A stretch of 64,000 bases of DNA from positions 289,770 through 353,769 of the forward strand of contig NZ_CAADHO010000006.1 of assembly GCF_900699765.1 (NCBI RefSeq). The letters are read 5' to 3'. The DNA comes from Desulfoluna butyratoxydans. Its GTDB lineage: Bacteria; Desulfobacterota; Desulfobacteria; Desulfobacterales; Desulfolunaceae. The notes under the pieces were generated by a model, which saw nothing but the letters and a program-made list of their open reading frames with translations, ran no database searches and was not told the DNA's origin. Shown piece after piece: positions 8,570 through 17,068 of this stretch; position 1 is the first letter of the stretch, and the number at the start of each line of letters is the position of its first letter. A program made the translations under genes and the position numbers.

Positions 8570-10024
8570 ATGACAGATGCCATGGACGTGACATGTCCTG
8601 ACACACGGATAGAGACGGACAGCCTGGGGGAGGTGGCGGTGCCTGCCTCGGCGTATTGGGGCGCGCACACCCGGCGAGCCCTGGACCATTTTCCTTCGTC
8701 GGGCCAGAGGATTCCAGGGCCCTTTGTCCGGGCCCTGGCCCTGGTGAAGCGGGCCTGTGCCGAAACCAATGTTTCCCTGAAGTACCTGGACGCCTCTGTT
8801 GGGGAGGCCATTTGCGCTGCCTGCGACGAGCTGGCCCAAGGAGATTTGGGGCTTCAGATTGTGGTGGACCCTTTTCAGGGCGGGGCAGGCACGTCCACCA
8901 ACATGAACGTCAATGAGGTGATCGCCGGGCGGGCTGCGGAGCTGCTCGGGTCGCACCGGGGGGATCGCGAGCTCGTCTCGCCCCTGGATCATGTGAACCT
9001 CCATCAGTCCACCAACGATGTGTATCCCACGGCCCTGAAGGTGGCGGCGCTGTTTCTTCTGAAAGAGCTGGAGACGGAAACCGGCCACCTGCAGCAGGCC
9101 TTTCAACTGAAGGAGACCGCGTTTTCTTCGGTGGTGAAGCTGGGGCGCACCCAGATGATGGACGCCGTGCCCATGACCCTGGGCATGGAGTTCGGCGCCT
9201 TTGGGGAGGCCATTGCCCGGGATCGCTGGCGGGTGTTCAAGTGCCGGGAGCGGCTCAAGCAGGTGAACTTGGGCGGCACGGCCGTGGGCACGGGGCTGGG
9301 CGCTCCGAGGGCTTACATCTTTAAGGTTGTGGAGCGTCTCAAGGCCCTGACCGGCGTGGTCATCGCCCGGTCGGAGAACCTGGTGGACGCCACCCAGAAC
9401 CTCGACTCCTTTGTGGAGGTCTCCGGTATCTTAAAGGCTTACGCCGCCAACCTGGTGAAGATCGCCTCGGACCTGCGGCTGTTGAGCAGCGGTCCCCACG
9501 GCGGCCTGGGGGAGATCAACCTGCCGCCGCGCCAGGCAGGCTCGTCTATCATGGCGGGAAAGGTGAACCCGGTGATCCCGGAGGCGGTGATCCAGGTGGG
9601 GCTGCGCACCATGGCCAACGACCAGATGATCGGGGCCGCAGCCTCCATGGGCCAGCTGGACTTAAACCACCTCATGCCCCTGGTGGCCCACGGGCTGCTG
9701 GAGTCCCTCACCCTGTTAAACGGAGCGGTAAAAAGCTTTCGGGTTTTCTGCGTGGAAGGGATCACCCCCAACGCCGAGGCCTGCAAGGCCCACGTGGCGT
9801 CAAGCGACACCCTGCTTACGGCCCTGGTCCCCTTTATCGGGTATGACCGGGTGGCCGGGCTGGTTGAAAAGGCACGGGCCACGGGGCGCTCCGTTGCCGA
9901 CCTCGTGGTGGAAGAGGGCGTGCTGAGCAGCGAGCAGGTGGCGGCGGTGCTTTCTCCCAAGCGCATGCAGAAGCTGGGCTTTGACGCAGCAGATGAAGCC
10001 CTCTTCAAAGGAGAGAAACCATGA
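8570..10024 (+). CDS. aspA: Aspartate ammonia-lyase in the H-cluster maturation operon
   Basis: Member of the aspartase/fumarase superfamily (484 residues): L-aspartate to fumarate plus ammonia. Visible landmarks are the N-terminal ATRAL-like segment (GAHTRRALDHFP), GGAGTSTNMNVNEV, HVNLHQSTNDVYPT and the substrate-binding loop signature GSSIMAGKVNP (G324-P334). The stop overlaps the hydE start by four bases, so it is translationally coupled to a maturase. That context suggests it supplies ammonia, possibly for the bridging amine of the H-cluster dithiolate, or it may serve general aspartate catabolism. The maturation role is an inference; fumarase activity is less likely from the sequence. 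Confidence 0.87.
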   Translation: MTDAMDVTCPDTRIETDSLGEVAVPASAYWGAHTRRALDHFPSSGQRIPGPFVRALALVKRACAETNVSLKYLDASVGEAICAACDELAQGDLGLQIVVDPFQGGAGTSTNMNVNEVIAGRAAELLGSHRGDRELVSPLDHVNLHQSTNDVYPTALKVAALFLLKELETETGHLQQAFQLKETAFSSVVKLGRTQMMDAVPMTLGMEFGAFGEAIARDRWRVFKCRERLKQVNLGGTAVGTGLGAPRAYIFKVVERLKALTGVVIARSENLVDATQNLDSFVEVSGILKAYAANLVKIASDLRLLSSGPHGGLGEINLPPRQAGSSIMAGKVNPVIPEAVIQVGLRTMANDQMIGAAASMGQLDLNHLMPLVAHGLLESLTLLNGAVKSFRVFCVEGITPNAEACKAHVASSDTLLTALVPFIGYDRVAGLVEKARATGRSVADLVVEEGVLSSEQVAAVLSPKRMQKLGFDAADEALFKGEKP

Positions 10025-11022
10025 CCAGAGATGAGATTCTTGCCTACCTGAAAGGAAAGGACGATGCCGGGCTCTTTGCCGGGGCACGGGCTGTTCGGCG
10101 CGAAATCTTCGGGGACGAGATCTATTTAAGGGGCATCGTGGAGTTTACCAGCTTCTGTCGGTGCCGCTGCAACTACTGCGGGCTGCGAGCGCCCAACGAC
10201 GAGGTGTTTCGCTACCGGCTCACCGAAGCAGAGATCCTGGACGCCGTGGACGAGCTGGCGGCCCTGGACCTTCCCACGGTGGTGCTTCAGGGCGGGGAAG
10301 ATCCCCACTACGATGTGGCCTTTATCGGGCGTATCGTCCGAAGCATCAAGGCGCGCCATGCCATCGCCGTGACCCTTTCTCTCGGAGAACGGGGGCCCGA
10401 GGCCTTTTCCCACTGGCGGGAGTGCGGGGCCGACCGCTACCTTCTGAAGATGGAGACCCTGGATGAATCTCTTTACGGCACCTATCGCCCCGGGTGCGAT
10501 TTCCAGCAGCGCCTGGCAGGGGTGCGCACCCTTCAGCGGCTGGGGTACGAAGCAGGCTCCGGCATCATCACCGGCCTGCCCGGCATGACCCTGGAGACCC
10601 TGGCTGACGATATCCTGGCCGTTACCGATCTGGCGTTGGACATGATCTCCGCCGGTCCCTTTGTGCCCCATCCCCAGACCCCCTTCGGCGCCGAGAGTCC
10701 GGGGGATCCCCAGCTTGCCCTGCGCACCATGGCCATCCTGAGACTCCTCAACCCCCATGCCAACATTCCGGCCACCAGCGCCCTGGAAACCGTGCGGGAA
10801 GAGGGCCGAAAACAGGGGATCGACGCCGGAGCCAACGTGCTCATGTTCTCCGTTACCCCGGCCTCGGTGCGGAAAAACTACGCCATCTACCCGGGCAAAA
10901 ACCAGGAGACCCGCACCGCAGCCCACACCGTGCAAAAGGCCCGGGAACTCATTCGGAGCATGGGGCTTTCCCCATCCTCAAGCCTTGGAGGATCCAAGGT
11001 GGGCAAGGTGGGGGCACCTTGA
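10021..11022 (+). CDS. hydE: [FeFe] hydrogenase maturase HydE (radical SAM)
   Basis: 333 residues with a radical SAM motif C46-x3-C50-x2-C53 (SFCRCRCNYCG) in a BioB-like TIM barrel (GGEDPHYD; GLPGMTLETL). HydE processes the HydG-made iron synthon during H-cluster assembly. ATG 10021 has AAAGGAGAG upstream and overlaps the aspartase stop (ATGA). The length matches the family, slightly on the short side, and the C-terminal tail is Ser/Gly-rich. Confidence 0.93.
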   Translation: MTRDEILAYLKGKDDAGLFAGARAVRREIFGDEIYLRGIVEFTSFCRCRCNYCGLRAPNDEVFRYRLTEAEILDAVDELAALDLPTVVLQGGEDPHYDVAFIGRIVRSIKARHAIAVTLSLGERGPEAFSHWRECGADRYLLKMETLDESLYGTYRPGCDFQQRLAGVRTLQRLGYEAGSGIITGLPGMTLETLADDILAVTDLALDMISAGPFVPHPQTPFGAESPGDPQLALRTMAILRLLNPHANIPATSALETVREEGRKQGIDAGANVLMFSVTPASVRKNYAIYPGKNQETRTAAHTVQKARELIRSMGLSPSSSLGGSKVGKVGAP

Positions 11023-11203
11023 AAACCTATGGCAAATGCATGGAGACCGCGGTTATGCGGGTGCTGCCGGGGCATTTGCGTGACGTGTGACGTTTTGCAG
11101 GTACCTCTGCAGGAGATGCCCATGTTATTTTTTGCACGAAGTCCGGGCCTTGGTTATCGTTTGGGCTGCGACTCTCAAAAAAGCTGAAAAAGATCGACCG
11201 AAA

Positions 11204-11274
11204 CGGAGCGCTGCACTCCGGTGCGGCTTTTTAGTCCGTCGTTACCCGTGCCGCACAGGAGTGCGGCGCTCCAG
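11204..11274. repeat. Long palindromic repeat family D, copy 1
   Basis: Two imperfect 23-bp arms, starting GGAGCGCTGCACTCC and ending GGAGTGCGGCGCTCC, flank a loop of about 25 bases. The right arm is shared exactly with the element at 13006-13077. It lies between hydE and hydF. Confidence 0.65.
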
Positions 11275-11435
11275 GGGCAGGTGGGGCGGGGTCTCATGTA
11301 AATACGACCATGGCCCAAACGAAGATCAATGCCGAATTTTGTTTGAAAGGCGGATGTGATTTGACCCGAGGAATCCGCCTACGCCCATATCGATGCGTCA
11401 CCATTCGACCATCATCAATGGGCTACGGCGCGACA

Positions 11436-11497
11436 GGCGAGGGGCAAAGCGCATCCGCCACCTGCTTTCAAGGTGGCACACCTTGCCGCCGGAGGCG
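11436..11497 (+). repeat. Dispersed repeat family B, copy between hydE and hydF
   Basis: Contains GAGGGGCAAAGCGCAT, then CCTGCTTTCAAGGTGGCACA and CCTTGCCGCCGGAGGC, followed by a T run. It matches the elements at 31935 and 50137 over about 60 bases. The AAGGTG-GCA-CACCTT core forms a hairpin. Confidence 0.65.
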
Positions 11498-11557
11498 GGT
11501 TTTTTTAAAAAAAAAGTTCAGGGAAAGCGTTTCTGTTTTAATATGAAGGAGTAAGAG

Positions 11558-12769
11558 ATGTCTGTGAAAGCACCCAAGGGGGTTCGGTTGGTGATCACGC
11601 TCACCGGGCGCCGCAATGCGGGAAAATCATCGCTCATCAACGCCATCTGCGGGGAGGAGATCGCCATTGTCTCGGAGATGCCCGGCACCACAACGGACCC
11701 GGTGGCCCGGCACCATGAGCTGTTGCCTCTGGGGCCGGTGACCTTTTACGATACCGCGGGCCTGGACGACGAGGGTGCCCTGGGTGAGCTGAGGATCCAG
11801 GCGGCCAGGAAAGTGCTGTTCCGGACGGACGTGGCCGTGGTGGTGGCCGGTGAAGAGGGGATCACGGACTATGAAAAAGAGGTCATCGCCGAGCTTCGCC
11901 GCATGGGTATCACCTTTCTGGTGGCCTTGAACAAAAGGGATCTGCGGGACGACACCGAGGCCGATGTCCGGTGGTGCGCCGAGGAGGGTATTAACGTCCT
12001 GGCCGTTTCTGCCAACGGCGGGGACGGGGTGCGGGAGCTTAAAGAGGCACTCATTGCCATGGCCCCGGCGGAGTTTCGGGAGGAGCCCCTGCTTGTGCGG
12101 GATCTTGTGAACGAAGGGGACTGGGTGGTCTGCGTGGTGCCCATCGACTTGGCGGCTCCCAAGGGGCGCCTGATCCTGCCCCAGGTGATGGTGTTGCGCG
12201 ATATTCTGGATGCCGATGCCGTGGGCCTGGTGGTCAAGGAGCGGGAGGTGGAAGAGACCCTCTCCAACATGGGCAAGAAACCAGCTCTGGTCATCACCGA
12301 TTCCCAGGCGGTCCTCAAAGTGGCCGCCGACGTGCCGGAGGACGTGCCCTTTACCACCTTCTCCACGCTCATGGCGCGGTACAAGGGGGACCTTGAGGCC
12401 CTGGTGGAAGGGGCCGACATGCTGGACAAGCTCAAAGACGGGGACACCATCCTCATGGGCGAGGCCTGCTCCCACCACGAGGTGGCCGACGACATCGGCC
12501 GGGTGAAAATTCCCCGCTGGATTACCCAGTACACCGGCCTGGATCTCAACTTTGAGTTTTACTCCGGCAACGATTTTCCCGAAGACCTGGAAAAATACGC
12601 CCTGGCCGTCCACTGCGGGGGCTGCATGCTCAACCGCACGGCCATGCTCCGGCGCGTCCGCGAGTGCCGGAGGCGGGGCGTGCCCATCACCAACTACGGG
12701 GTGGCCATCTCCAAGGTCCAGGGGCTCCTGGACCGGGTGATCAGGCCCTTTGGGCTGGCCGGAGAGTAG
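11558..12769 (+). CDS. hydF: [FeFe] hydrogenase maturation GTPase HydF
   Basis: Scaffold GTPase that carries the diiron precursor and delivers it to apo-HydA. The 403 residues show an N-terminal Era-like GTPase domain (P-loop GRRNAGKSS from G17, DTAGLDDEG, NKRD), a dimerisation domain, and the C-terminal cluster-binding domain with CSHH at C304 and the HCGGC motif (H352, C353, C356). The start has GGAG eight bases upstream. It is separated from hydE by 535 bases filled with repeats, so it may be transcribed separately. With hydE and hydG the maturation set is complete. Confidence 0.94.
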   Translation: MSVKAPKGVRLVITLTGRRNAGKSSLINAICGEEIAIVSEMPGTTTDPVARHHELLPLGPVTFYDTAGLDDEGALGELRIQAARKVLFRTDVAVVVAGEEGITDYEKEVIAELRRMGITFLVALNKRDLRDDTEADVRWCAEEGINVLAVSANGGDGVRELKEALIAMAPAEFREEPLLVRDLVNEGDWVVCVVPIDLAAPKGRLILPQVMVLRDILDADAVGLVVKEREVEETLSNMGKKPALVITDSQAVLKVAADVPEDVPFTTFSTLMARYKGDLEALVEGADMLDKLKDGDTILMGEACSHHEVADDIGRVKIPRWITQYTGLDLNFEFYSGNDFPEDLEKYALAVHCGGCMLNRTAMLRRVRECRRRGVPITNYGVAISKVQGLLDRVIRPFGLAGE

Positions 12770-12790
12770 CTTCCCTGCACATAGGGCTAA

Positions 12791-12848
12791 AAAGCCTCCG
12801 GCGGCCCTGCCGGGGGCCAAACTTTTAGAAAGTTTGACAAACAGGTCT
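12791..12848 (-). repeat. Dispersed repeat family A, copy 1
   Basis: Two adjacent hairpins: GCCTCCGGC/GCCGGGGGC and CAAACTTT/AAAGTTTG, then ACAAACAGG. The same arrangement occurs at 23854, 52131, 55277 and 58571, with shortened or diverged copies elsewhere. It begins 22 bases after hydF and may double as its transcript end, although there is no long T run. Confidence 0.7.
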
Positions 12849-12893
12849 TAAAAAGGGCTTCCAGGCTCCGCCGAAATAATTTGGCCTGTTTCT

Positions 12894-12947
12894 CACCCAC
12901 CCTTCGTGTTGGTCGCCCTGAAGGGCGATCAACACGAAGGGTGGGTG
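12894..12947. repeat. 26-bp-arm hairpin after hydF
   Basis: Two arms of 26 bases (left begins CACCCACCCTTCGTGTTG, right ends CAACACGAAGGGTGGGTG) are separated by only two bases and differ by a single mismatch. This would form an extremely stable hairpin or cruciform. It is not followed by a T run, so it is not a standard terminator. Confidence 0.8.
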
Positions 12948-13005
12948 CATTAAGATAGTTTTTTGAGGCTTGTCACGCCGAAGGCAGGCTGAATAGTAAC
13001 AAAAG

Positions 13006-13077
13006 ATGGAGCGCCGCACGCCCGTGTGGCAGACGCTCCGCCCATGCAAAAAAGCCGCACAGGAGTGCGGCGCTCCA
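13006..13077. repeat. Long palindromic repeat family D, copy 2
   Basis: Arms beginning GGAGCGCCGCACG and ending GGAGTGCGGCGCTCC with a loop of about 25 bases. Its right arm is identical over 23 bases to the element at 11204-11274. Confidence 0.65.
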
Positions 13078-13251
13078 CACGAGAAGCCTTCGGCGGCAAG
13101 GTACACCACCGTGAAAGCTTATTACCGTAGCGTTTTAACCCTCGTTCATCGGGCTAAATCACTTCGGCATAAAGAGTATGGTCGTCAGGCCTGTGTGCCG
13201 ATCTCCATAACCTATTACCTATGACCTGTTATTGCCTCTGACCTTTTTTCC

Positions 13252-13749
13252 CTATTCCCCCACCTTATACCCCACATACCCCTCGTGGTAGCACTCCAGG
13301 CAGAATCCCTTTTCCGGGCAGACGACCCACAGGTCTTCGCATTCGTCGGTAAACAGGTCGGTGTGGCGAATCACCGCCCGGGCCTCCAGGCTCAGGCAGG
13401 GGGTGTCGGCATTGCCGAAAATCACGGTGACCCCATCGCCCGGGGCGAGGTGGTCCGAGACGATGCTTGCGATCAACCGGTCTTTTTCCTCGTCTTCGAT
13501 ATAGGGGCGGGTGGTGCTCCCCGGCACCTTTTTCCAGTCGATACCGGAAAACACCACGGGAAAATGGTCGAAGATCCACCCCACGGCCTCGCGGTCCAGG
13601 TGGACGGCAAAGGAGACATTCAGGGCTTTCAGGCTGGCTGCAAGGTCTTCAATGAGGGCCATGCGCCGTTCCCGCTCAAGTCGTGCCTTGAGCTCTTTAC
13701 GCCTTTGGAGCAACTCCTCCCGGTTGGGTGGCGGGCCTTGTTTGGTCAC
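13252..13749 (-). CDS. Unrecognised soluble protein with C-terminal CxxC
   Basis: 165 residues, no signal peptide or membrane segment. The N-terminus is a basic helix (REELLQRRKELKARLERERR), then a mixed alpha/beta body with aromatic patches (VGWIFDHFPVVFSGIDW) and a cysteine-containing C-terminus (VVCPEKGFCLECYHEGYVGY). I do not recognise the family. The gene is isolated between repeat-rich spacers and reads toward hydF. Confidence 0.7.
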   Translation of the reverse strand: MTKQGPPPNREELLQRRKELKARLERERRMALIEDLAASLKALNVSFAVHLDREAVGWIFDHFPVVFSGIDWKKVPGSTTRPYIEDEEKDRLIASIVSDHLAPGDGVTVIFGNADTPCLSLEARAVIRHTDLFTDECEDLWVVCPEKGFCLECYHEGYVGYKVGE

Positions 13750-13781
13750 GATACATCTCCTTGCCTGGATATTTCACGAGT

Positions 13782-13867
13782 CGAGTGCACCCATATTCAA
13801 GGCATCAGAGCTGCAGATGTAGTGGTTTACCTCAAAGCTCTGATAACGCAGAAGATGGGTGCACTCG
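13782..13867. repeat. Nested inverted repeat
   Basis: Outer arms CGAGTGCACCCAT and ATGGGTGCACTCG (13 bp, perfect) enclose inner arms ATCAGAGCT and AGCTCTGAT (9 bp, perfect). The element lies just upstream of the start of the unknown gene at 13749 and could be a cruciform or structured 5' region. Confidence 0.7.
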
Positions 13868-14014
13868 GCTCGCCCGAAGGGTGAGAAAATCAAACAGCTA
13901 ACGTCGATTTATATTTTGTATTTTCAAAACAGTTGACATTTTTTATTGTAACCATTCAAAATAATAGTATTTTTTTGCTTGGTTGTTTTCTCATGAAATA
14001 TCCGGGCTTGGGGG

Positions 14015-14176
14015 TTACGGGCGCAGCTCCTTGAGCCATCGTTTGAGCAGGCAAAAGACCAGGATCCACACCAGGAAGGAGAGGAAAAAAGAGAAAACCC
14101 CTTTGTGCTCTCCAAATAACCCGGTGACCGTGTAGGCAGAGGCGCTTGCGGCAAGCATGGCAAAAAGTGTGGGCAT
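14015..14176 (-). CDS. Small single-span membrane protein
   Basis: 53 residues from ATG 14176, with CGGGAG six bases upstream. The sequence has a weak hydrophobic N-terminus (FAMLAASASA), a loop, one strong membrane segment (FSFFLSFLVWILVFCLL) and a basic tail (KRWLKEL). The reading frame is well used, and GC bias fits coding. Function unknown. Confidence 0.55.
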   Translation of the reverse strand: MPTLFAMLAASASAYTVTGLFGEHKGVFSFFLSFLVWILVFCLLKRWLKELRP

Positions 14177-14448
14177 CGTAGGCTCCCGAGGGGGGCTTGT
14201 GGTCCTTTGGTTGCTTCAGGGACCGGAGGTTGAGGTTTTCGCATGGCCGTGTGACGTTGACGGGTCCAAATCGTAACGGTTTTTTCTTTAAAAATGAATT
14301 TCTTTTTGCGGGTCTCAACCGGTTGGGTACCGAATTACAGGCTTCGTCGCTTTATTCGTGGGATGCTGTGCGGATAATGGGAGGTAAGAGAAAAACACAG
14401 CGCCCAGGCACTGGCTTTGGCACCAAGCGTTGCTATGGGCTTTTGGGA

Positions 14449-14490
14449 GGCGGTTTACCCTGCATTGGGATGGACTTCGGGTGAACCGCC
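14449..14490 (-). terminator. Candidate transcript end of the 14.5-18.6 kb operon
   Basis: An inverted repeat GGCGGTT-ACCC / GGGT-AACCGCC with an 18-base loop begins 12 bases after the stop of the last operon gene. There is no T run on the minus strand, so it may be a processing or stabilising stem. Confidence 0.4.
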
Positions 14491-14501
14491 TCCGGCTAGG
14501 A

Positions 14502-15803
14502 TCATGAGATAACGACGGTGGGTACCGGTTTGATGAAATGCTGTCTCAGGCTGTAAGTGTACGCTCCCTGCCTGGGGATGAGGAGACGATCCCCGGGTTC
14601 GATGGCGGTCCCCCAGTAGCTGTATCCCCAGAGGTCGTGGGGTGTACAAAGGGAGCCCAGGACATGGCAGGGTTGCTCAACGAGCCCGGGGCGGCTCAGG
14701 TTGACAATGGGGGCGTAGTCCGTTTCGAAGCGTTCCCACCCGATGGCGTTGGTGCCGGCATCGGTGATAACAAGGTCTTCGGCTTTTTTATCCACCACCG
14801 TGACAACAAGGTGCATGGCGTGGCTGACGAGCCAGCGCCCCGGTTCGAAACAGACCTTGCAGGTGAGGTGGGGGAAGATGTGATGCCGCAGGGCATGGGA
14901 CAGGGTTTGCGCAAAGGTGGTGATGCATGTCCCCGGTTCGTGGACCGGAGACATGGCGGCGTTGGTTGCTTCGCCAAGTGCCAAGCGAATTTTTCCTCCG
15001 GGTGTTGCATCGGGCTGGAGCCACTCGCCCTCCTCGGGCCAGTAGCCGCCGCCGATGTCCACAAATGTGATGCGCTTCTTAAAAGAGTCAGGCATGTCAG
15101 CGAGGGCCTTTCCCAGTTGGGCAATGAAGCTGACTTGGGAGCCGGGGGTGAGGTTCCAGCTGGTGTGGAACTGTAACCCCTGGAGATAGACATTGGGAAG
15201 CTGCCTGCAGCGGTTCCAAAAGGCTGGAAGCTGGTCCAGGGGAATACCGAATTTCCGCCAGGCTCCGTCGGGGTTGGTGGTGAGGCGGATGCCGGCCCGG
15301 ACTACCACCTTGAGCTCTTTCGCAATGGTCTGGAGACGTTCGAGTTCACCGAAACTATCGATGAGGACGCAGACCCTGTCATTATTCCATGCTGCTTTTT
15401 TGAGCTCTTCGTCTGTTTTTCCAGGGCCGCTGAAGACGATACGAGCTGCATCCCAGGAGAGGGCATTTTTGAGCTCTTCTCCGCTGGAAATATCCAGGCC
15501 GAAGCCTTCGTTCATGAGGGTTTTTGCCACCATGGGGTGGGAGTTGCTTTTGACAGCATAAAAGAACTCCGTTTTGGGCAGGTGATTTTCAAAGACTTTT
15601 CGAAAGGTCTTGGCCCGTTGTGAAAGGACACTGCGGTTCAGATAGTAAAATGGAGAGGGGTGGGTCGGGTCTGTATAGAGCGCCCGTTCGTTAAGGATGC
15701 CATTGACGAGGGTAGAGACCAGTCCTTTGGACAATGGCAGATGGTTGTGGGTTAGCATTGCTTCTATTTGGTGTGTCCGGTTCATAAGAGAGACGGTGTT
15801 CAT
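14502..15803 (-). CDS. PLP-dependent amino-acid decarboxylase, DapDC/ornithine-decarboxylase fold
   Basis: 433 residues of the fold-type III (alanine racemase-like) group. PLP lysine K85 lies in FYAVKSNSHP, followed by the glycine-rich phosphate site (FVDIGGGYWPEEGE), the FEPGRWLVSHA segment and the catalytic-cysteine region GSLCTPHDLWGYSYWG (C386). The substrate is an L- or meso-diamino acid in characterised relatives, but the specificity loop does not match one I can name. Its start overlaps the stop of the ATP-grasp gene (ATGA), making it the last gene of the operon. It probably makes an amine building block or decarboxylates a conjugate. Confidence 0.8.
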   Translation of the reverse strand: MNTVSLMNRTHQIEAMLTHNHLPLSKGLVSTLVNGILNERALYTDPTHPSPFYYLNRSVLSQRAKTFRKVFENHLPKTEFFYAVKSNSHPMVAKTLMNEGFGLDISSGEELKNALSWDAARIVFSGPGKTDEELKKAAWNNDRVCVLIDSFGELERLQTIAKELKVVVRAGIRLTTNPDGAWRKFGIPLDQLPAFWNRCRQLPNVYLQGLQFHTSWNLTPGSQVSFIAQLGKALADMPDSFKKRITFVDIGGGYWPEEGEWLQPDATPGGKIRLALGEATNAAMSPVHEPGTCITTFAQTLSHALRHHIFPHLTCKVCFEPGRWLVSHAMHLVVTVVDKKAEDLVITDAGTNAIGWERFETDYAPIVNLSRPGLVEQPCHVLGSLCTPHDLWGYSYWGTAIEPGDRLLIPRQGAYTYSLRQHFIKPVPTVVIS

Positions 15804-17068
15804 GGTGTTTCAAATACCCATTTTAGTCGGTGTTTCAGGTTGATGCACTCTTCAGTAACAGAGTGCGAGTTTTGCGGCGTAAAGATGACATGTCCGAGGA
15901 CCCAGCTGTCGTAATCCTCCGGGGGGAGGTTGATGATGTCTCCGAGTGTTTTTGTCAAATGGAGGGCCCTTACCCTGGGGTCGCTGAGCAGGGGAGCCGA
16001 CACGATTCCGGAGATGCGTCCCTTTTGGGTGGCATGGAGACGAAGTCCTGCCACAGGGGACTCAGGGGGCCGGAACGTGGGGATGCGGCATTGTCCGTCT
16101 GCAGCATCCAGGGCCAGGGTAAGGGTATCGATGCCCAAAGCGTTTCGGATCAGCCAGGGCAGGCAGTCCCCTCCGGGGCGTGGGGTCATTTCCAGGAGCA
16201 GAGGGCCTTTTTCTGTAAGGATAAAGTCGACCATGGCGATGCCCGATGTCAGGCCGAGGGTGTGCGCTGCTTTGGTAAAAAGTGCTTCCAGTTCGGAACG
16301 TTTCAGGCGTTCTGGAATTCGGTCCTGCAGAAGATAGGCCATGGCGGTTCCAAAAGGGAGCGCCGGGTCCCGGAGTTTTTCCGTCAACCGGATGATCTGT
16401 GCCTTTTGTGGAGACAGGAGAAGGTCGCAGCTGAACTCAGGCCCCGCCGCAAAGGCCTCCCCGAGGATGCACGCTTCCGAGGGGGGGCGGCGCATGGCAT
16501 AAAGCGGATCTGCATGCCGTTTGGAGAGGCCCCGGGCAATGCATTGAAAGGCGCGTCTCCTTGATGGCGCGTCCGTGCAGTAAAAAACCAACTCACTGCC
16601 GGACCCGAAGGCGGGTTTGAGTACCGCCGGGGTATGGGCAAAGCAGTCCGAGGCCTGGCATGGACCGGTTAAAGCATGCATCTCCGGTGTGGGTAGACCT
16701 GCATGTTTCCACACTCTCCGCGTGGCGATTTTGTTTCGGCAAATGCAAACAGCCTCCGGTGATGGAAACGTAAGTCCCAGGGCTTTGGCCAGGCGGGCTG
16801 CCGGAAGCAGAGACTCACAGTCGAAGGCAACCACACCGGAGAGGGTTTGGCCCCAACGCTTCAGGTGTGTGGTAAGGCTCGCCAGCGTGGTGGCTGTGTC
16901 ACTCATGTCCTCGAGAATCTCTTCGTTTGAAAGTGGCGGCGTTTCCGTTGCGCCATGGCGAAGGTGGGGACGGGTGAGAAAAAGAGCCTGGCCAGGCCGG
17001 GACGTGCGGATCCAGTCCACATAGTCCGGTGTCGTTCCTACCACAAGGGTTCGCTGATCTTTATGCAC
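15800..17068 (-). CDS. ATP-grasp ligase
   Basis: 422 residues. An N-terminal alpha/beta domain with no assigned role is followed by an ATP-grasp core: nucleotide-binding lysine segment PAVLKPAFGSGSEL, an EAFAAGPEFSCDLLL strand, and the metal-binding end LLLEMTPRPGGDCLPWL with the conserved E and N/R-G-G pattern. Such enzymes form amide bonds from a carboxylate and an amine using ATP. It overlaps both neighbours (8 bases with the GNAT, 4 with the decarboxylase). A ligase joining an amino acid or the small protein to an amine is the natural guess. Confidence 0.8.
   Translation of the reverse strand: MHKDQRTLVVGTTPDYVDWIRTSRPGQALFLTRPHLRHGATETPPLSNEEILEDMSDTATTLASLTTHLKRWGQTLSGVVAFDCESLLPAARLAKALGLTFPSPEAVCICRNKIATRRVWKHAGLPTPEMHALTGPCQASDCFAHTPAVLKPAFGSGSELVFYCTDAPSRRRAFQCIARGLSKRHADPLYAMRRPPSEACILGEAFAAGPEFSCDLLLSPQKAQIIRLTEKLRDPALPFGTAMAYLLQDRIPERLKRSELEALFTKAAHTLGLTSGIAMVDFILTEKGPLLLEMTPRPGGDCLPWLIRNALGIDTLTLALDAADGQCRIPTFRPPESPVAGLRLHATQKGRISGIVSAPLLSDPRVRALHLTKTLGDIINLPPEDYDSWVLGHVIFTPQNSHSVTEECINLKHRLKWVFETP

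Noticed and set aside
11470-11486. TGGCACACCTTGCC as a sigma-54 promoter before hydF
   Set aside because: Spacing between GG and GC is 8 instead of 10 bases, and the sequence is part of dispersed repeat family B, present elsewhere without a gene in register.
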